A DNA stretch of 64,000 nt, from assembly GCA_025350465.1 (NCBI GenBank), contig JANXXU010000013.1:1-64000 (forward strand), in the 5' to 3' direction. Below are positions 8,175 to 16,857 of the stretch, piece after piece; the stretch's first letter is position 1, and each line of letters opens with the position of its first letter. The notes under the pieces are model-generated. The model was not told where the DNA came from. It did no database searches and saw only the letters and a program-made list of their open reading frames with translations. Position numbers and translations under genes: made by a program. Source of the stretch: Alphaproteobacteria bacterium (GTDB lineage: Bacteria; Pseudomonadota; Alphaproteobacteria; Micropepsales; Micropepsaceae).

Positions 8175-8837
8175 TCAGATGTCGGCCCACATGCGCATCA
8201 GGTTGGCGTGGGCCTTTGAAATGACGTCGAATTCGCGCGTCTTGCCGTCCTTGTCGAAGAGGGCGCGCCGGGCCATGTCGAGGTCGTAGAGAATCTCGCG
8301 CTGACCGGGTTCGCGCACTTGGCTTTGGCACCAGCCTACGGCGGCGACGCGCTCGCCGCGTTTGACGGGCTCGACGCGGTGCAAGGTGGTCGAGGGATAG
8401 ATGATCATTTGACCGGCGGGGGGCTTGAACTTTTGCTCACCGGCGGTCGATTCCATGACAAGTTCGCCGCCCTCATATTCATCGGGCTCTGACAGAAACA
8501 ACGTGAAGGAAACGTCGCTGCGCAAATTGTACATGATGGGGTCGTCGACATGGGTGCCGTATTCCATCTCGTCGCGATAGCGGCTGAAGAGCAGCGGCGT
8601 TATCTGGCGCGGGCGCGCCGCCATGCGAAAGGTCGGTTGACGCATCAGCGCTTCGGTGACGGCCTTGTTCAGCGGCATATAGTCGGGCTGGGCGCGGTCG
8701 GCCTGCAGATTCTTCTTCACGAGCTTGGCGTGCCAGCCCGCGGTCGCGGTTCCATCGACGAATTTCATGGTGTCGAGCTTGGCGCGGATTTGGGTCACGT
8801 TGTCCGGCGTCAAGACGTTCTGAATGACAAGAATCAT
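8175..8837 (-). CDS. PKHD-type Fe(II)/2-oxoglutarate-dependent hydroxylase (PiuC/YbiX family)
   Basis: This 220-residue protein fits the PKHD-type hydroxylase family. The iron ligands are H96 and D98 in YGTHVDDP and H153 in TTLHRVEPV. R163 in GERVAAVGW should bind 2-oxoglutarate. The N-terminus (MILVIQNVLTPDNV) and length are those of the PiuC/YbiX group, which in many bacteria is linked to iron-siderophore uptake. No TonB-dependent receptor is adjacent here, so the usual link is not seen. The physiological substrate of the family is unknown. Confidence 0.92.
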   Translation of the reverse strand: MILVIQNVLTPDNVTQIRAKLDTMKFVDGTATAGWHAKLVKKNLQADRAQPDYMPLNKAVTEALMRQPTFRMAARPRQITPLLFSRYRDEMEYGTHVDDPIMYNLRSDVSFTLFLSEPDEYEGGELVMESTAGEQKFKPPAGQMIIYPSTTLHRVEPVKRGERVAAVGWCQSQVREPGQREILYDLDMARRALFDKDGKTREFDVISKAHANLMRMWADI

Positions 8838-8967
8838 GAGCGAATCTCAACTGAAGCGGACCCAAGGCGATAGCGCTCCTTAACCCTAAAGCCAAGCGAC
8901 ACATACCGCCAGAATGGCGCGCGGCTATAATCGAAAATCTGGGGATCATGGATTTGAGTGTCTCGCC

Positions 8968-9120
8968 ATGCGTTTGGCACAGCTAGCGGGTATCGCGGTC
9001 ACGGCCGTTGTGGTGACCGGCGTCAATTTGGAGATCGGTTGGGCGATGGCGCTTGCCGTCTTGGCGGGAGCGCTGACGACGTTTCTGGTCAGCCTGACGG
9101 AACTGGGCCGGCGCGGTTAG
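8968..9120 (+). CDS. Possible small two-helix membrane protein
   Basis: An ATG at 8968 opens a 50-residue frame ending at 9120. It contains two hydrophobic stretches, about residues 5-22 (LAGIAVTAVVVTGVNL) and 24-42 (WAMALAVLAGALTTFLVSL), separated by a short turn. This pattern is common in small inner-membrane proteins. It ends 3 bases into the convergent motA gene. The ribosome binding site is poor. I do not recognise a family, and it could be a chance frame. Confidence 0.4.
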   Translation: MRLAQLAGIAVTAVVVTGVNLEIGWAMALAVLAGALTTFLVSLTELGRRG

Positions 9121-9992
9121 GCGGCGCCTTCGGCCGGAATATTGTTCAGCGCTTCTTCGAGCTTCACGAAGCTCGGTTGGTAGAGCGAGGGCACGCTGCC
9201 GCGGCCGATTTCCACCGAAACTTGCGCCGCGTTGCCATGCAAATGGGCGACGAGAATGTCGCGAATGACGTGATAGAAATGCGCGTCTTCGTCATAGATC
9301 GACTTCAGGCGGTTGGCCATCGGATTGATGAAGCCATAGGCCAAGAACACGCCGAGAAACGTTCCTGTCAGCGCGCCGCCGATCATGAGGCCCAAGATTT
9401 CCGGCGGTTCGGTGATCGATCCCATCGTCTTGATAACGCCAAGAACGGCGGCAACGATGCCGAGCGCCGGCATGCCGTCGCCCATGTTCTGCAGCGCGAC
9501 GGCGGGCACGCATGCTTCATGATGGTGCTTCTCGAGCAGGATCTCCATCGCGGTTTCGACTTGGTGGGGGTCCTCGAGACTCATCGTCATCATGCGAATC
9601 GTGTCGCAGATGAAATCCGTGGCGAAATGATCCTTGGCGATTCTAGGGAAGCGCTTGAAGATCGTCGATTCGTGAGGGTTCTCGATGTGCTGCTCGAGCG
9701 CGATCAGGCCTTTGGACTTCATCGTCTTGGTCAGCAAGAACAACAGGCAGAGCAGATCGACGTAATCTTGCTTCTTCCAGCGCGGGCCCGACAGAATTTT
9801 CGACAGATCGCCGACGGTGCGCTTCAGTGCGCTGCCGGAGCTCGCGATCAACATCGCGCCGATGGCGGCGCCGAAGATTTGCGTACCCTCGTAAGGCAGC
9901 GAATGCAGGATGACCTCGAACTTGCCGCCGGCAAGAACGTAGCCACCGAACACGGTCACAAAAACGAGGATGACGCCGCCGATTTGGAACAT
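9117..9992 (-). CDS. motA: Flagellar motor stator protein MotA
   Basis: This 291-residue protein is a MotA/TolQ-type proton channel subunit. It has four membrane segments: about 4-21, 33-53, then GMPALGIVAAVLGVIKTM and IGGALTGTFLGVFLAYGF in the C-terminal half. The GMPALGIVAAVLGVI stretch is the conserved third-helix proline region. The start at 9992 (MFQIGGVILVFV) matches MotA N-termini, and the longer frame to 10043 adds unmatched residues. With MotB it forms the stator that drives flagellar rotation. No motB follows, which is unusual because motAB is commonly a pair. The only other flagella-like gene in the window is the flagellin-like gene at 11553. Confidence 0.93.
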   Translation of the reverse strand: MFQIGGVILVFVTVFGGYVLAGGKFEVILHSLPYEGTQIFGAAIGAMLIASSGSALKRTVGDLSKILSGPRWKKQDYVDLLCLLFLLTKTMKSKGLIALEQHIENPHESTIFKRFPRIAKDHFATDFICDTIRMMTMSLEDPHQVETAMEILLEKHHHEACVPAVALQNMGDGMPALGIVAAVLGVIKTMGSITEPPEILGLMIGGALTGTFLGVFLAYGFINPMANRLKSIYDEDAHFYHVIRDILVAHLHGNAAQVSVEIGRGSVPSLYQPSFVKLEEALNNIPAEGAA

Positions 9993-10128
9993 GGAACGCG
10001 CACAAAAGAGCCGCTCCGGCGCGGGCCTGCGCAGGAGCTTCAACCGGGCCGGAGTATGGCTAGCAGCGCTTAAGGATACTTGAAGCGGGCGCGATGTGTT
10101 AAGGGCGCGCTAATCGCCTGAGTGGCGC

Positions 10129-10608
10129 TTAATGTTTGAGATACTTCTGGACCTCGGGACGCTCGCGCAACCAGCCGGACCAGCGCTTGAGGACCTTCTC
10201 GATACGCGGCGCTGAAACGCCCAGTTGCACCATGGCGACGCCGCCGTTGACGCTTTCGCGATACTCGGCGATCAGGCCATCCTTGACGACAAAACGGCTC
10301 ATGCCATCGATCACCACGAGCTTGTCCTTGAATTCGGGAATCGTGGAGGTGAATTTGGACAACGACCAGGCGTAACCGAGCTTGCCGTCGAACACCGGAT
10401 CGAACATGCGCCAATCATAGTCGGCGGCGTCGCGGTGGAAGAGATTGACGAGCATGTCGGCGATCGACGCGCGGCCGGTGTGGGGCCCGTAGATGTAGTC
10501 GTGATAAACGCCGTCCTCGGTGAAGCACGCGGCGAACGCGTCGCCGTCGCCACGCGTGGCAGCGTCGCAAAAGCGTTTGAGAAGCTCGGCGAATTCGGCT
10601 TGCGTCAT
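10129..10608 (-). CDS. SnoaL-like / NTF2-like family protein
   Basis: This 159-residue protein has the cone-shaped NTF2/SnoaL fold signature. It begins with an N-terminal helix (QAEFAELLKRFCDAATRGD), then FAACFTEDGVYHDYIYG, then a long beta region. Such proteins are small hydrolases, isomerases or ligand binders, and the sequence does not settle which. The start chosen is MTQAEF at 10608, because the longer frame reads back into the upstream methyltransferase gene. It begins 4 bases after the methyltransferase stop on the same strand, so the two form a tight pair. Confidence 0.8.
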   Translation of the reverse strand: MTQAEFAELLKRFCDAATRGDGDAFAACFTEDGVYHDYIYGPHTGRASIADMLVNLFHRDAADYDWRMFDPVFDGKLGYAWSLSKFTSTIPEFKDKLVVIDGMSRFVVKDGLIAEYRESVNGGVAMVQLGVSAPRIEKVLKRWSGWLRERPEVQKYLKH

Positions 10609-10612
10609 CGCT

Positions 10613-11464
10613 TCAACCGCACTTCGCCGTAACGAGCCACACCGCGCCGTTAAGGCGTACAGGCAGTGTCTTCGCATAGGGCGCCATCGCCTCGCGAATG
10701 GCGGCGACCGCGGCCTCGCGCTGGATAGGCGTCACGTCTTTCAAAAGCCGCGAGACGGGCCCGAACTCCTGGAGATGGGCGACCGCGTCGTCGAGCGTCG
10801 CGCCCATGCTCATCGGCGTGTCGAAGGGCTTCATCGTGATGACATCGAAACCGGCACCGGCGAGAATACGCCGAACGCGCCCCGGATTGCCGAATGAGAA
10901 GGGGCCCGGATCCTCCGGACCAAATTGAGGTTGTGGAGGCACGTGAGGGCGCGCTGCGCCAACGGGAACGCGCACCCACTCATTGTCGCGCGCGTCGCGC
11001 CAGCAGACGAAAGCGGCGCGTCCGTTTGGCTTGAGGGCCTTGCGCAAATTCAAGAAGGTGCTGTCGGGATCGGTAAAGAACATGACCCCGAAGCGCGAGA
11101 ACAGCAGATCGAAATGTGCAGCCTCAAAGCGGTGTTCGGCAGCGTCAGCGTGAACGAACGAAACAGGTAGTTTTTGCGCGCTGGCGCGTGATTTCGCCTG
11201 TGCCAGCATGGGCTCGGAAATGTCGAGACCGACGACGCGGCCATTTGCGCCAACCGCCTCAGCCAATTTGAGCGAGGTGTCGCCACAGCCGCAGCCGACA
11301 TCGAGGACATGCTCGCCGGGCTTCGCGTTGGCGTTCTTCAATGCCGCAGCGCTAATCTCGCCGAGCATGGCATCGAGCCGCACCTGCTGTGTGACCCAGC
11401 GCTTGCCGGCATCGCCGTTCCAAAATTCGATTTGCTCGCTGTTCGACGCCAATTGCGCGCTCAT
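10613..11464 (-). CDS. Class I SAM-dependent methyltransferase
   Basis: This 283-residue protein is a Rossmann-type methyltransferase. Motif I is VLDVGCGCGDTSLKLAEAVG (about residues 53-72), followed by the acidic motif II residue in VVGLDISEPML and a motif III-like DLLFSRFGVMFF region. The C-terminal domain (from about 190) has a GFDVITMKPFDTPMSMG stretch like the ubiquinone/menaquinone-type and small-molecule methyltransferases. The substrate is unknown. It is paired with the downstream SnoaL-like gene, so both may act on the same small molecule. Confidence 0.85.
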   Translation of the reverse strand: MSAQLASNSEQIEFWNGDAGKRWVTQQVRLDAMLGEISAAALKNANAKPGEHVLDVGCGCGDTSLKLAEAVGANGRVVGLDISEPMLAQAKSRASAQKLPVSFVHADAAEHRFEAAHFDLLFSRFGVMFFTDPDSTFLNLRKALKPNGRAAFVCWRDARDNEWVRVPVGAARPHVPPQPQFGPEDPGPFSFGNPGRVRRILAGAGFDVITMKPFDTPMSMGATLDDAVAHLQEFGPVSRLLKDVTPIQREAAVAAIREAMAPYAKTLPVRLNGAVWLVTAKCG

Positions 11465-11552
11465 GGCCCGGCCCTTCCGCTTCTAGCGGGGCCAAGCATG
11501 GTCGATCACGCCGGTTCGAACAAGCGCGCCGAGAGTGACTGCTGGTGCGTGA

Positions 11553-12218
11553 TTAGGCGACTTCGCCCATGACCTGGGGCATGCCGAGCTGCGGTGCCAG
11601 CAGGCTTGCCTGATTGAGGAAGGTTTCCGCAGCGCGCTGCAGACGGTGCCTGGCGACCGCAAGCGAGGCGCGGGCCGCTTCGACTTCGTCGTTGCTGGCG
11701 AATTGCTCGGATGGCGCTTTCAACGCCAAGCCCCGTTCACCCGCAACAAGCGTGATATGCCCGATGGCGTGGCGCGGTTGGCCGCCGTCCGGCAGCATGA
11801 GCTCGATGGCGCCGCGCGCGCCGTCGATGAGATTGGTGCCGTCAAAGGTCGCGCCGGCGGCAACTGTGTCGACGCGCCCGCGCAGGTCTTCATAGCGATC
11901 GGCGATCATCGCGCGCTTGGTCACGTCGGGGTGGGTGAGGGCGGCGGCCGTCAGGTCCAACGCTTCGGTCAGGTAGTCATTGATCGAGTCGATGGCGACG
12001 AGCGTGCCTTCGACGACGGAGACGGCACGCGCGGCGGCTTCGGCTACGGAGCCCGGTGTGAACGATCCGCGCTTGGTGTGACGTAAGGCGCGATCGATGC
12101 CAGACCGGATATCGACCGGCTCGACAGGCGCCTCGACGGGCTCCTGCTGACCGGACAGAATGCGGCGCGCGAAGGCGAACATGCCTTGTGCTTCGGCTCT
12201 TTGCTGCGAGACGGACAT
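11553..12218 (-). CDS. Short flagellin-like protein
   Basis: This 221-residue protein resembles flagellin terminal regions without the variable centre. The part around residues 75-135 (NDYLTEALDLTAAALTHPD, then RYEDLRGRVDTVAAGATFDG and TNLIDG) matches the flagellin N-domain pattern, in which a long coiled helix leads to an A-x-F-x-G-x-x-L turn. The end (EVEAARASLAVARHRLQRAA) matches the C-domain coil. The first 60 residues do not match ordinary flagellin, and the total is about half or less of usual size. The start at 12218 has GGGGAA just upstream. It could be a minor filament or junction protein, or a divergent paralogue used elsewhere. The identification is from pattern only. Confidence 0.55.
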   Translation of the reverse strand: MSVSQQRAEAQGMFAFARRILSGQQEPVEAPVEPVDIRSGIDRALRHTKRGSFTPGSVAEAAARAVSVVEGTLVAIDSINDYLTEALDLTAAALTHPDVTKRAMIADRYEDLRGRVDTVAAGATFDGTNLIDGARGAIELMLPDGGQPRHAIGHITLVAGERGLALKAPSEQFASNDEVEAARASLAVARHRLQRAAETFLNQASLLAPQLGMPQVMGEVA

Positions 12219-12320
12219 GCGAGTTCCCCGACGTGCGATGAATTCGTGCAAAGCTAAGCGGGGAGGGGTTAGGGAAGGCTTTATCGGAATGTTCGTCTTG
12301 CGCCTAAAGGCACCGTCCAT

Positions 12321-12800
12321 ATGGTTCTAAAACGATTGATCCGGCCGGGATTTGCCGCTTACGAAAGCGCGGCGAAGGTCGTCCGCCGTGTCCGCTGGCC
12401 CTTAACAATTGGTGTACGCGTGATCGTGCGTGACGACCAGGGGCGCGTTCTCCTGGTGCGCCACACCTATTCGCTGGGCTGGCACTTTCCGGGCGGCGGC
12501 GTGAACAAGCGCGAAACGGCGATCGACGCGGCGGCGCGCGAAGTGCGCGAAGAGACGCAGATCGAGTTGATCGAGCCGCCGACCCTCGTCGGGGTTTATT
12601 TGAGTCTGGTGCAGATCAAGTCCGACCACATTCTGTTTTATCAGGCACACGGCTGGCGACGCGTCGACGAGAAGCCGCCGAACATGGAAATCGCCGAGGC
12701 GAGGTTCTTTGCGACGAACGAAATGCCGCCTGAAACGACCGGCGGTACGATGCGCCGCCTCGCTGAGATCAACGGCACCCCGCAAAGCGCAATGTGGTGA
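12321..12800 (+). CDS. NUDIX hydrolase
   Basis: This 159-residue protein contains a Nudix box from about residue 58: GGGVNKRETAIDAAAREVRE followed by ETQIE. It follows the Gx5Ex7REUxEExGU pattern except that the last glycine is a glutamine. The metal-binding REVREE core is intact, so activity is plausible. It should cleave a nucleoside diphosphate linked to another group. The substrate is unknown. It starts 102 bases from the divergent flagellin-like gene and is followed by palindromic repeats. Confidence 0.9.
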   Translation: MVLKRLIRPGFAAYESAAKVVRRVRWPLTIGVRVIVRDDQGRVLLVRHTYSLGWHFPGGGVNKRETAIDAAAREVREETQIELIEPPTLVGVYLSLVQIKSDHILFYQAHGWRRVDEKPPNMEIAEARFFATNEMPPETTGGTMRRLAEINGTPQSAMW

Positions 12801-12814
12801 GCGTTCGCCCACCA

Positions 12815-12870
12815 TTCTCCCTCGCCCTTCCCCCTTCGGGAAGGGAGAGGGTCGGGGTGAGGGAAGGGCG
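12815..12870. repeat. Intergenic palindromic repeat, copy A3
   Basis: CCCTTCCC and GGGAAGGG form a short stem inside the wider pattern CCCTCGCCC ... GGGAGAGGGTCGGGGTGAGGG. It belongs to the same family as the copies at 4561 and 4702. It lies just after the NUDIX gene and has no coding capacity. Confidence 0.65.
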
Positions 12871-12953
12871 AAAAGCTCGGTGAGGCGTTCGCGACTGGCG
12901 CATTTAACAAAATGCCCGCGCGGGGTGGCGTGGCAGCCATCCCTCCCCCCCGG

Positions 12954-12987
12954 CCCCTCTCCCTTCCAAAGATGGAAGGGCGAGGGG
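12954..12987. repeat. Intergenic palindromic repeat, copy A4
   Basis: CCCCTCTCCCTTCC and GGAAGGGCGAGGGG form a 14 bp stem with one mismatch and a 6-base loop. The arm CCCCTCTCCCTTCC is identical to the first 14 bases of the copy at 4702. It lies between convergent NUDIX and amidase genes. Confidence 0.7.
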
Positions 12988-13011
12988 TGAAGGTCGCCGA
13001 GGGTACCAAGT

Positions 13012-14439
13012 CTAGAGCGGGGCGATTTGGTTCTTCCAGGGGCGCGCTTGTTCGAGCTGGGCGGCGAGGCGGAAGAGCGTCGGCTCATCGCCGAAGCGCG
13101 CTGTGAACATCGTGCCGATGGGCAGGCCTTCTTTGTTCCAGACCAGCGGCACGTTCATCGAAGGCTGGCCGGAGATGTTGTAGAGACCGGTGAACGGCAC
13201 GAAGCCGATCAGGTCGCGGAAGAGGCCGTCGATATCTTCGCGGTCGAGATGGACGACGCCAAGCGGCAGCGGCGGCTGCGACAGCGTCGGCTGAAGCAGG
13301 ATGTCGTAGTTTTCCATGAAACCGGCGAGCGTGCGCCCGGCCTGATGCACCACCGTCATCGCCTTTGCGTAAACGGAGGAATCCACTTCGCGCGCGCGTT
13401 CGACGCGATACCAATTAGCTTTCTCGACATCGTCGCTGCGCGGCTTGCGCCCGTGCAAGGCGGCGGCCTCTTCGATCGCGGCGCAGATGTTGGCGCTGAT
13501 CACGACGCCTTGCGCCTGCATGATTTCCATGCCGTTCAGGGTCGGTGTCGCTTCTTCGACGTGGTGGCCGAGGCTTTCGAGAAGCTTGCCGACGTCGCGC
13601 ACCGCGGCGATGCAATCGGGATGAACTGACGCCGGTATCGACGGCGTCACCGACAGCGCGATGCGCAGGCGGCCCGGCGCTTGTTTCACCTCATCGAGAT
13701 AGGGGCGCTCCTGCTTCGGCGCGAAATAAGGATCGCCGAGTGCGGGTCCAGCTGTCGCGTCGAGCAGCGCGGCGCTGTCGCGTACACTGCGTGAGACGCA
13801 GTGGCCGATGGACATGCCGCCCCAACCTTCGCCGCGCTTGGGTCCCGAAGGCGTGCGGGCGCGCGTCGGTTTCAATCCGAAGAGGCCGCAGCACGACGCC
13901 GGGATACGGATCGAGCCGCCGCCGTCGGTTGCGTGAGCCAACGGGATGATGCCGGCGGCCACGGCCGCGGCGGCGCCGCCGCTCGAGCCGCCGGCGATGC
14001 GCTCCAGATTCCACGGATTGCGCGTCTTGCCGAACAGCCTCGATTCCGACGTCGTCGTCGCGCCCAACTCCGGGGAATGCGTCTTGCCGAAGATCGTCAT
14101 GCCGGCCGCCTTGATGCGTTCGACATAAGTGGAGTCGTGGTCGGAAACGGCTTCGGCCAACAGCCGCATGCCGCCGGTGGTGACCGTTCCTTTGAGCGCG
14201 GCGCCTAAGTCTTTCAACAGGAACGGAACGCCGTGGAACGGCCCCGCCGGCAAACCGTCTTTCAACTGCTTACGCGCCACGTCTTCGTGATCGATGACGA
14301 TGGCATTGATCTTAGGGTTGACGGCTTTGGAGCGGGCAAGCGCGGTGTCGAGCAGTTCTTGCGGCGTGACCTTCTTTGACTTCACGAGTTCGGCCAGCGC
14401 CACAGCGTCGCACTTCGAGTAGTCGGCGTAAGAGATCAT
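13012..14439 (-). CDS. Amidase (amidase signature family)
   Basis: This 475-residue protein is an amidase signature hydrolase with a Ser-cisSer-Lys triad. The lysine is K76 in PFLLKDLGA, the cis-serine lies in [11 protein letters not shown] (S152/S153), and the nucleophile is S176 in [12 protein letters not shown]. The length is normal for the family. It would cleave a carboxamide bond in the cytoplasm, but the substrate is not predictable from sequence. The neighbours (pirin upstream, repeats downstream) give no pathway clue. It is not GatA, since no gatB or gatC is near. Confidence 0.93.
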   Translation of the reverse strand: MISYADYSKCDAVALAELVKSKKVTPQELLDTALARSKAVNPKINAIVIDHEDVARKQLKDGLPAGPFHGVPFLLKDLGAALKGTVTTGGMRLLAEAVSDHDSTYVERIKAAGMTIFGKTHSPELGATTTSESRLFGKTRNPWNLERIAGGSSGGAAAAVAAGIIPLAHATDGGGSIRIPASCCGLFGLKPTRARTPSGPKRGEGWGGMSIGHCVSRSVRDSAALLDATAGPALGDPYFAPKQERPYLDEVKQAPGRLRIALSVTPSIPASVHPDCIAAVRDVGKLLESLGHHVEEATPTLNGMEIMQAQGVVISANICAAIEEAAALHGRKPRSDDVEKANWYRVERAREVDSSVYAKAMTVVHQAGRTLAGFMENYDILLQPTLSQPPLPLGVVHLDREDIDGLFRDLIGFVPFTGLYNISGQPSMNVPLVWNKEGLPIGTMFTARFGDEPTLFRLAAQLEQARPWKNQIAPL

Positions 14440-14456
14440 CGCACTCCCCTTATTTT

Positions 14457-15161
14457 TTATAGCTCCGGTACGTCGGCGATCAGAAGTTCCGATGCTTCGG
14501 TCGCCGAGATTGCGAGCGCATCTTCGCCTGTGATGGCGACGCCGTCACGTGCTTTCACAACCTTGCCGTTGATCGTCATCAGTCCGGCCGCCGGTACCAC
14601 ATAGAGGTAGCGGCCTGGCTCGATTTCGTGCCTCACGGTTTCACCCGGCTTGAGCGAGGCGGCCAGAATTGCGGCGTCCTGATGGATCGGAAGCGCGCCG
14701 GAGTCCTTCTTGCGGCCGGAAGCGAGTGTGATGAGGCGGCCCGACTCGTCGCCTTTTGGGAAGGAGCGCGTTTCCCAACCCGGCTTGACGCCGTTCTCGT
14801 TCGGCAAGATCCAGATTTGAAACAGCTGGGTGACGCCGTCTTCGAGGTTTTGCTCCTCATGCTCGATGCCGCGCCCGGCCGACATCACTTGAACGTCGCC
14901 GGCGACCGTACGCCCGTCATTGCCCAAGTGGTCACGGTGCGTGATCGCGCCGCGCCGCAGATAGGTGATGATCTCCATGTCGCGGTGACCGTGGCGCTCA
15001 AATCCGGTGTGCGGCTGGATCGTGTCGTCGTTCCAGACGCGCAGGGCGCCCCAATGCTGGCGGCGCGGATCGTGGTAGCCGCTGAAGCTGAAGTGATAGT
15101 GGGCATCGAGCCAGCCGTTTTTGAAGCTGCCAAGGGATTCGAAGGGGCGAACGTCGATCAT
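14457..15161 (-). CDS. Pirin family protein
   Basis: This 234-residue protein is a bicupin of the pirin family. The metal site is in the N-terminal cupin: H-G-H in FERHGHRDMEIITYL, then H in AITHRDHLG and a glutamate further on (GRGIEHEEQN). Bacterial members such as YhhW have quercetin 2,3-dioxygenase activity in vitro, and others act as regulators. The start at 15161 (MIDVRPFESL) has GGAGAG 6 bases upstream. It is 17 bases upstream of the amidase gene on the same strand, so the two may be cotranscribed. Confidence 0.92.
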   Translation of the reverse strand: MIDVRPFESLGSFKNGWLDAHYHFSFSGYHDPRRQHWGALRVWNDDTIQPHTGFERHGHRDMEIITYLRRGAITHRDHLGNDGRTVAGDVQVMSAGRGIEHEEQNLEDGVTQLFQIWILPNENGVKPGWETRSFPKGDESGRLITLASGRKKDSGALPIHQDAAILAASLKPGETVRHEIEPGRYLYVVPAAGLMTINGKVVKARDGVAITGEDALAISATEASELLIADVPEL

Positions 15162-15250
15162 TGAGCTCTCCAATTCAGACAATGGAACCTGTGCACCGTC
15201 ATCTGGTCGCGCGGATCCAGGATACAACCAACGCTGCGATGCCGAGTTTG

Positions 15251-15264
15251 TGAACGGCCGTTCA
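15251..15264. promoter_or_regulatory. Perfect 14 bp palindrome, candidate operator
   Basis: TGAACGGCCGTTCA is a perfect palindrome. It lies in the divergent gap between the pirin gene (start 15161) and the secreted protein gene (start 15328). Short perfect palindromes of this kind are typical sites for TetR- or PadR-type dimers. No candidate regulator gene is adjacent. Confidence 0.4.
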
Positions 15265-15327
15265 TCGCCGGGACATCTGAGGCATTTTATGTTCCTCTCG
15301 TATGATCAAGAACCGAAGAGGCACACG

Positions 15328-15696
15328 ATGCGCACTCTCCTTCTCATGGCTGCGATTCTCGGATTGTCAGTTCAAGCCCAAGCGTCGGAGCCAGCGGCCT
15401 ACGACACCAGCGCCTTACCGCGCGACGAGGCTTCGCTGAGCGCGCTCGACGACAAGCAATTGCGGCTTGTGCGCCGAGCCGTGAACCAGTGCGACACGAC
15501 GGACCCGATCTTCGTCGCGCGCCTAAACCCATCTCTCCGGCCTTGCGTGACGAGCCGCGTGGACAGTGCGGTCGCCACGTCCGACGATCCGGCGCTTCAG
15601 GCCTACCACGCGGCGTTGCCGCATTACGCACGCTATGATCAATATCGCTCCGCATCTTACCGGCAGCAATTGCTGATCAAGCAGCGCGCGCCATAG
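15328..15696 (+). CDS. Small secreted protein, UrcA-like
   Basis: This 122-residue protein starts at 15328 with AAGAGG about 6 bases upstream. A signal peptide covers about residues 1-20 (MRTLLLMAAILGLSVQAQAS). The mature region has two cysteines about 23 residues apart (AVNQCDTT, RPCVTSRV) followed by DPALQAYHAAL. That resembles the end of UrcA-type small secreted proteins of alphaproteobacteria, but the match is partial. The tail is rich in tyrosine and arginine. Function is unknown. Confidence 0.6.
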   Translation: MRTLLLMAAILGLSVQAQASEPAAYDTSALPRDEASLSALDDKQLRLVRRAVNQCDTTDPIFVARLNPSLRPCVTSRVDSAVATSDDPALQAYHAALPHYARYDQYRSASYRQQLLIKQRAP

Positions 15697-15702
15697 ACGG
15701 CG

Positions 15703-16857
15703 TCACCACGCCGCGTGCAGGATTTGCAGAACATCGGCGGCGCTCGTGATTGGCCGTGGATTGGATTGAACCACTGGGTTCTTTGCCGCTTCGTCGGCGA
15801 TAGCAGCCAGCTGCTCTTGCTTGATGCCGACGTCGCGCAACCGACCGGGCAGGCCGAGATCGGCGATCAACTCTGCGACAGCGTCAGCCGCATTCATCTG
15901 CGGTCGGCCGATTGCAGCGCTGAGCTCTTTCTGACGCTCCGCGGTCGCTTGTGCGTTCCAGCGCAGGACGTGGGGCAGCATCACGCAGCTCGAATGACCG
16001 TGATGCACGCCGTAGCGACCGCCGAGGATGTAACCGATGCCGTGGCTGGCACCCGAGCCTGAGCGCGCGAAGTTGCTGCAGGCGAGGTAAGCTGCGGTCT
16101 GACTGTCCAAACGGGCGAAGAGATCGTCTGGCGCGACTTTGGTCCGGCGCACCGAAGTCGCGAACAGCGATAGGCCACGCAGCAAGCCGCCCTCGTAGAT
16201 CGGTGTAACATTCTTGGCGAGGAAGCCTTCGCAGCAATGGTCGACGCCTCGGATCGCGCTCGAGAGCCATAGCCATTCGGGCGTCAGCGAACCTAGCGCC
16301 GGGTCGTAGATAATCGCTTGCGGCACGAGGTGGGCCGCGCCAAAGCCAAGTTTTACGCCGCGCGCGCTGTCGGTGCCGCCGCCGAACTGCGTGACTTCGG
16401 CGCCGGATAACGTCGTGGGAATGGCGATCTGCCGGATGCTCGCGGGCTTGCTGGCGCGCGAGCGGGCACGGGCGATAAGCTCGTCGAGCGTTTCGATGCC
16501 TTCGCTCAGGGCGAATTGCACGATCTTCAATCCGTCGATGATCGAGCCGCCGCCGACGCCGACAAGAAGGTCGGCTTGCACCTCACGCGCAGCCTTAGTC
16601 GCGGCCATGACGCCGTCGAGCTTCGAATGTTCGGCGATCTGGTCGAAGACGGCCACGCATTTCGCGCCCAGCGTCGAGGCGATCAGCGAAATGGCCCCGC
16701 TTTCGCGATACAACGTTTTCGACGTGGCGACGAAGACGCGTTTGGCGCCGAGGCGATCGACCTCAGCGCCAAGCGTTTCGCGAACCGACTTGCCGAAGTG
16801 AACGCGCTCCTGCGGGAGCGCTTCATAGGTGAAGGCCGTCGTCAAATCGGATCCCAA
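15703..16857 (-). CDS. Iron-containing alcohol dehydrogenase (maleylacetate reductase-like)
   Basis: This 384-residue protein is a group III metal-dependent dehydrogenase. The NAD(P)-binding loop is VGVGGGSIIDGLK (about 99-111). The metal region includes AIRGVDHCCEGF and, further on, GASHGIGYILGGRYGVHHGH. Maleylacetate reductases have this compact form, but simple alcohol dehydrogenases cannot be excluded. The start appears to be TTG at 16857, which overlaps the end of the upstream SDR gene by 16 bases, so the pair should be translationally coupled. A lactaldehyde, maleylacetate or hydroxyacid substrate are all possible. Confidence 0.85.
   Translation of the reverse strand: MGSDLTTAFTYEALPQERVHFGKSVRETLGAEVDRLGAKRVFVATSKTLYRESGAISLIASTLGAKCVAVFDQIAEHSKLDGVMAATKAAREVQADLLVGVGGGSIIDGLKIVQFALSEGIETLDELIARARSRASKPASIRQIAIPTTLSGAEVTQFGGGTDSARGVKLGFGAAHLVPQAIIYDPALGSLTPEWLWLSSAIRGVDHCCEGFLAKNVTPIYEGGLLRGLSLFATSVRRTKVAPDDLFARLDSQTAAYLACSNFARSGSGASHGIGYILGGRYGVHHGHSSCVMLPHVLRWNAQATAERQKELSAAIGRPQMNAADAVAELIADLGLPGRLRDVGIKQEQLAAIADEAAKNPVVQSNPRPITSAADVLQILHAAW

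Noticed and set aside
11465..11552. A GGTTCGAA stretch resembling a tRNA T-arm near 11513
   Set aside because: No matching stems or anticodon arm surround it; it is a chance match.
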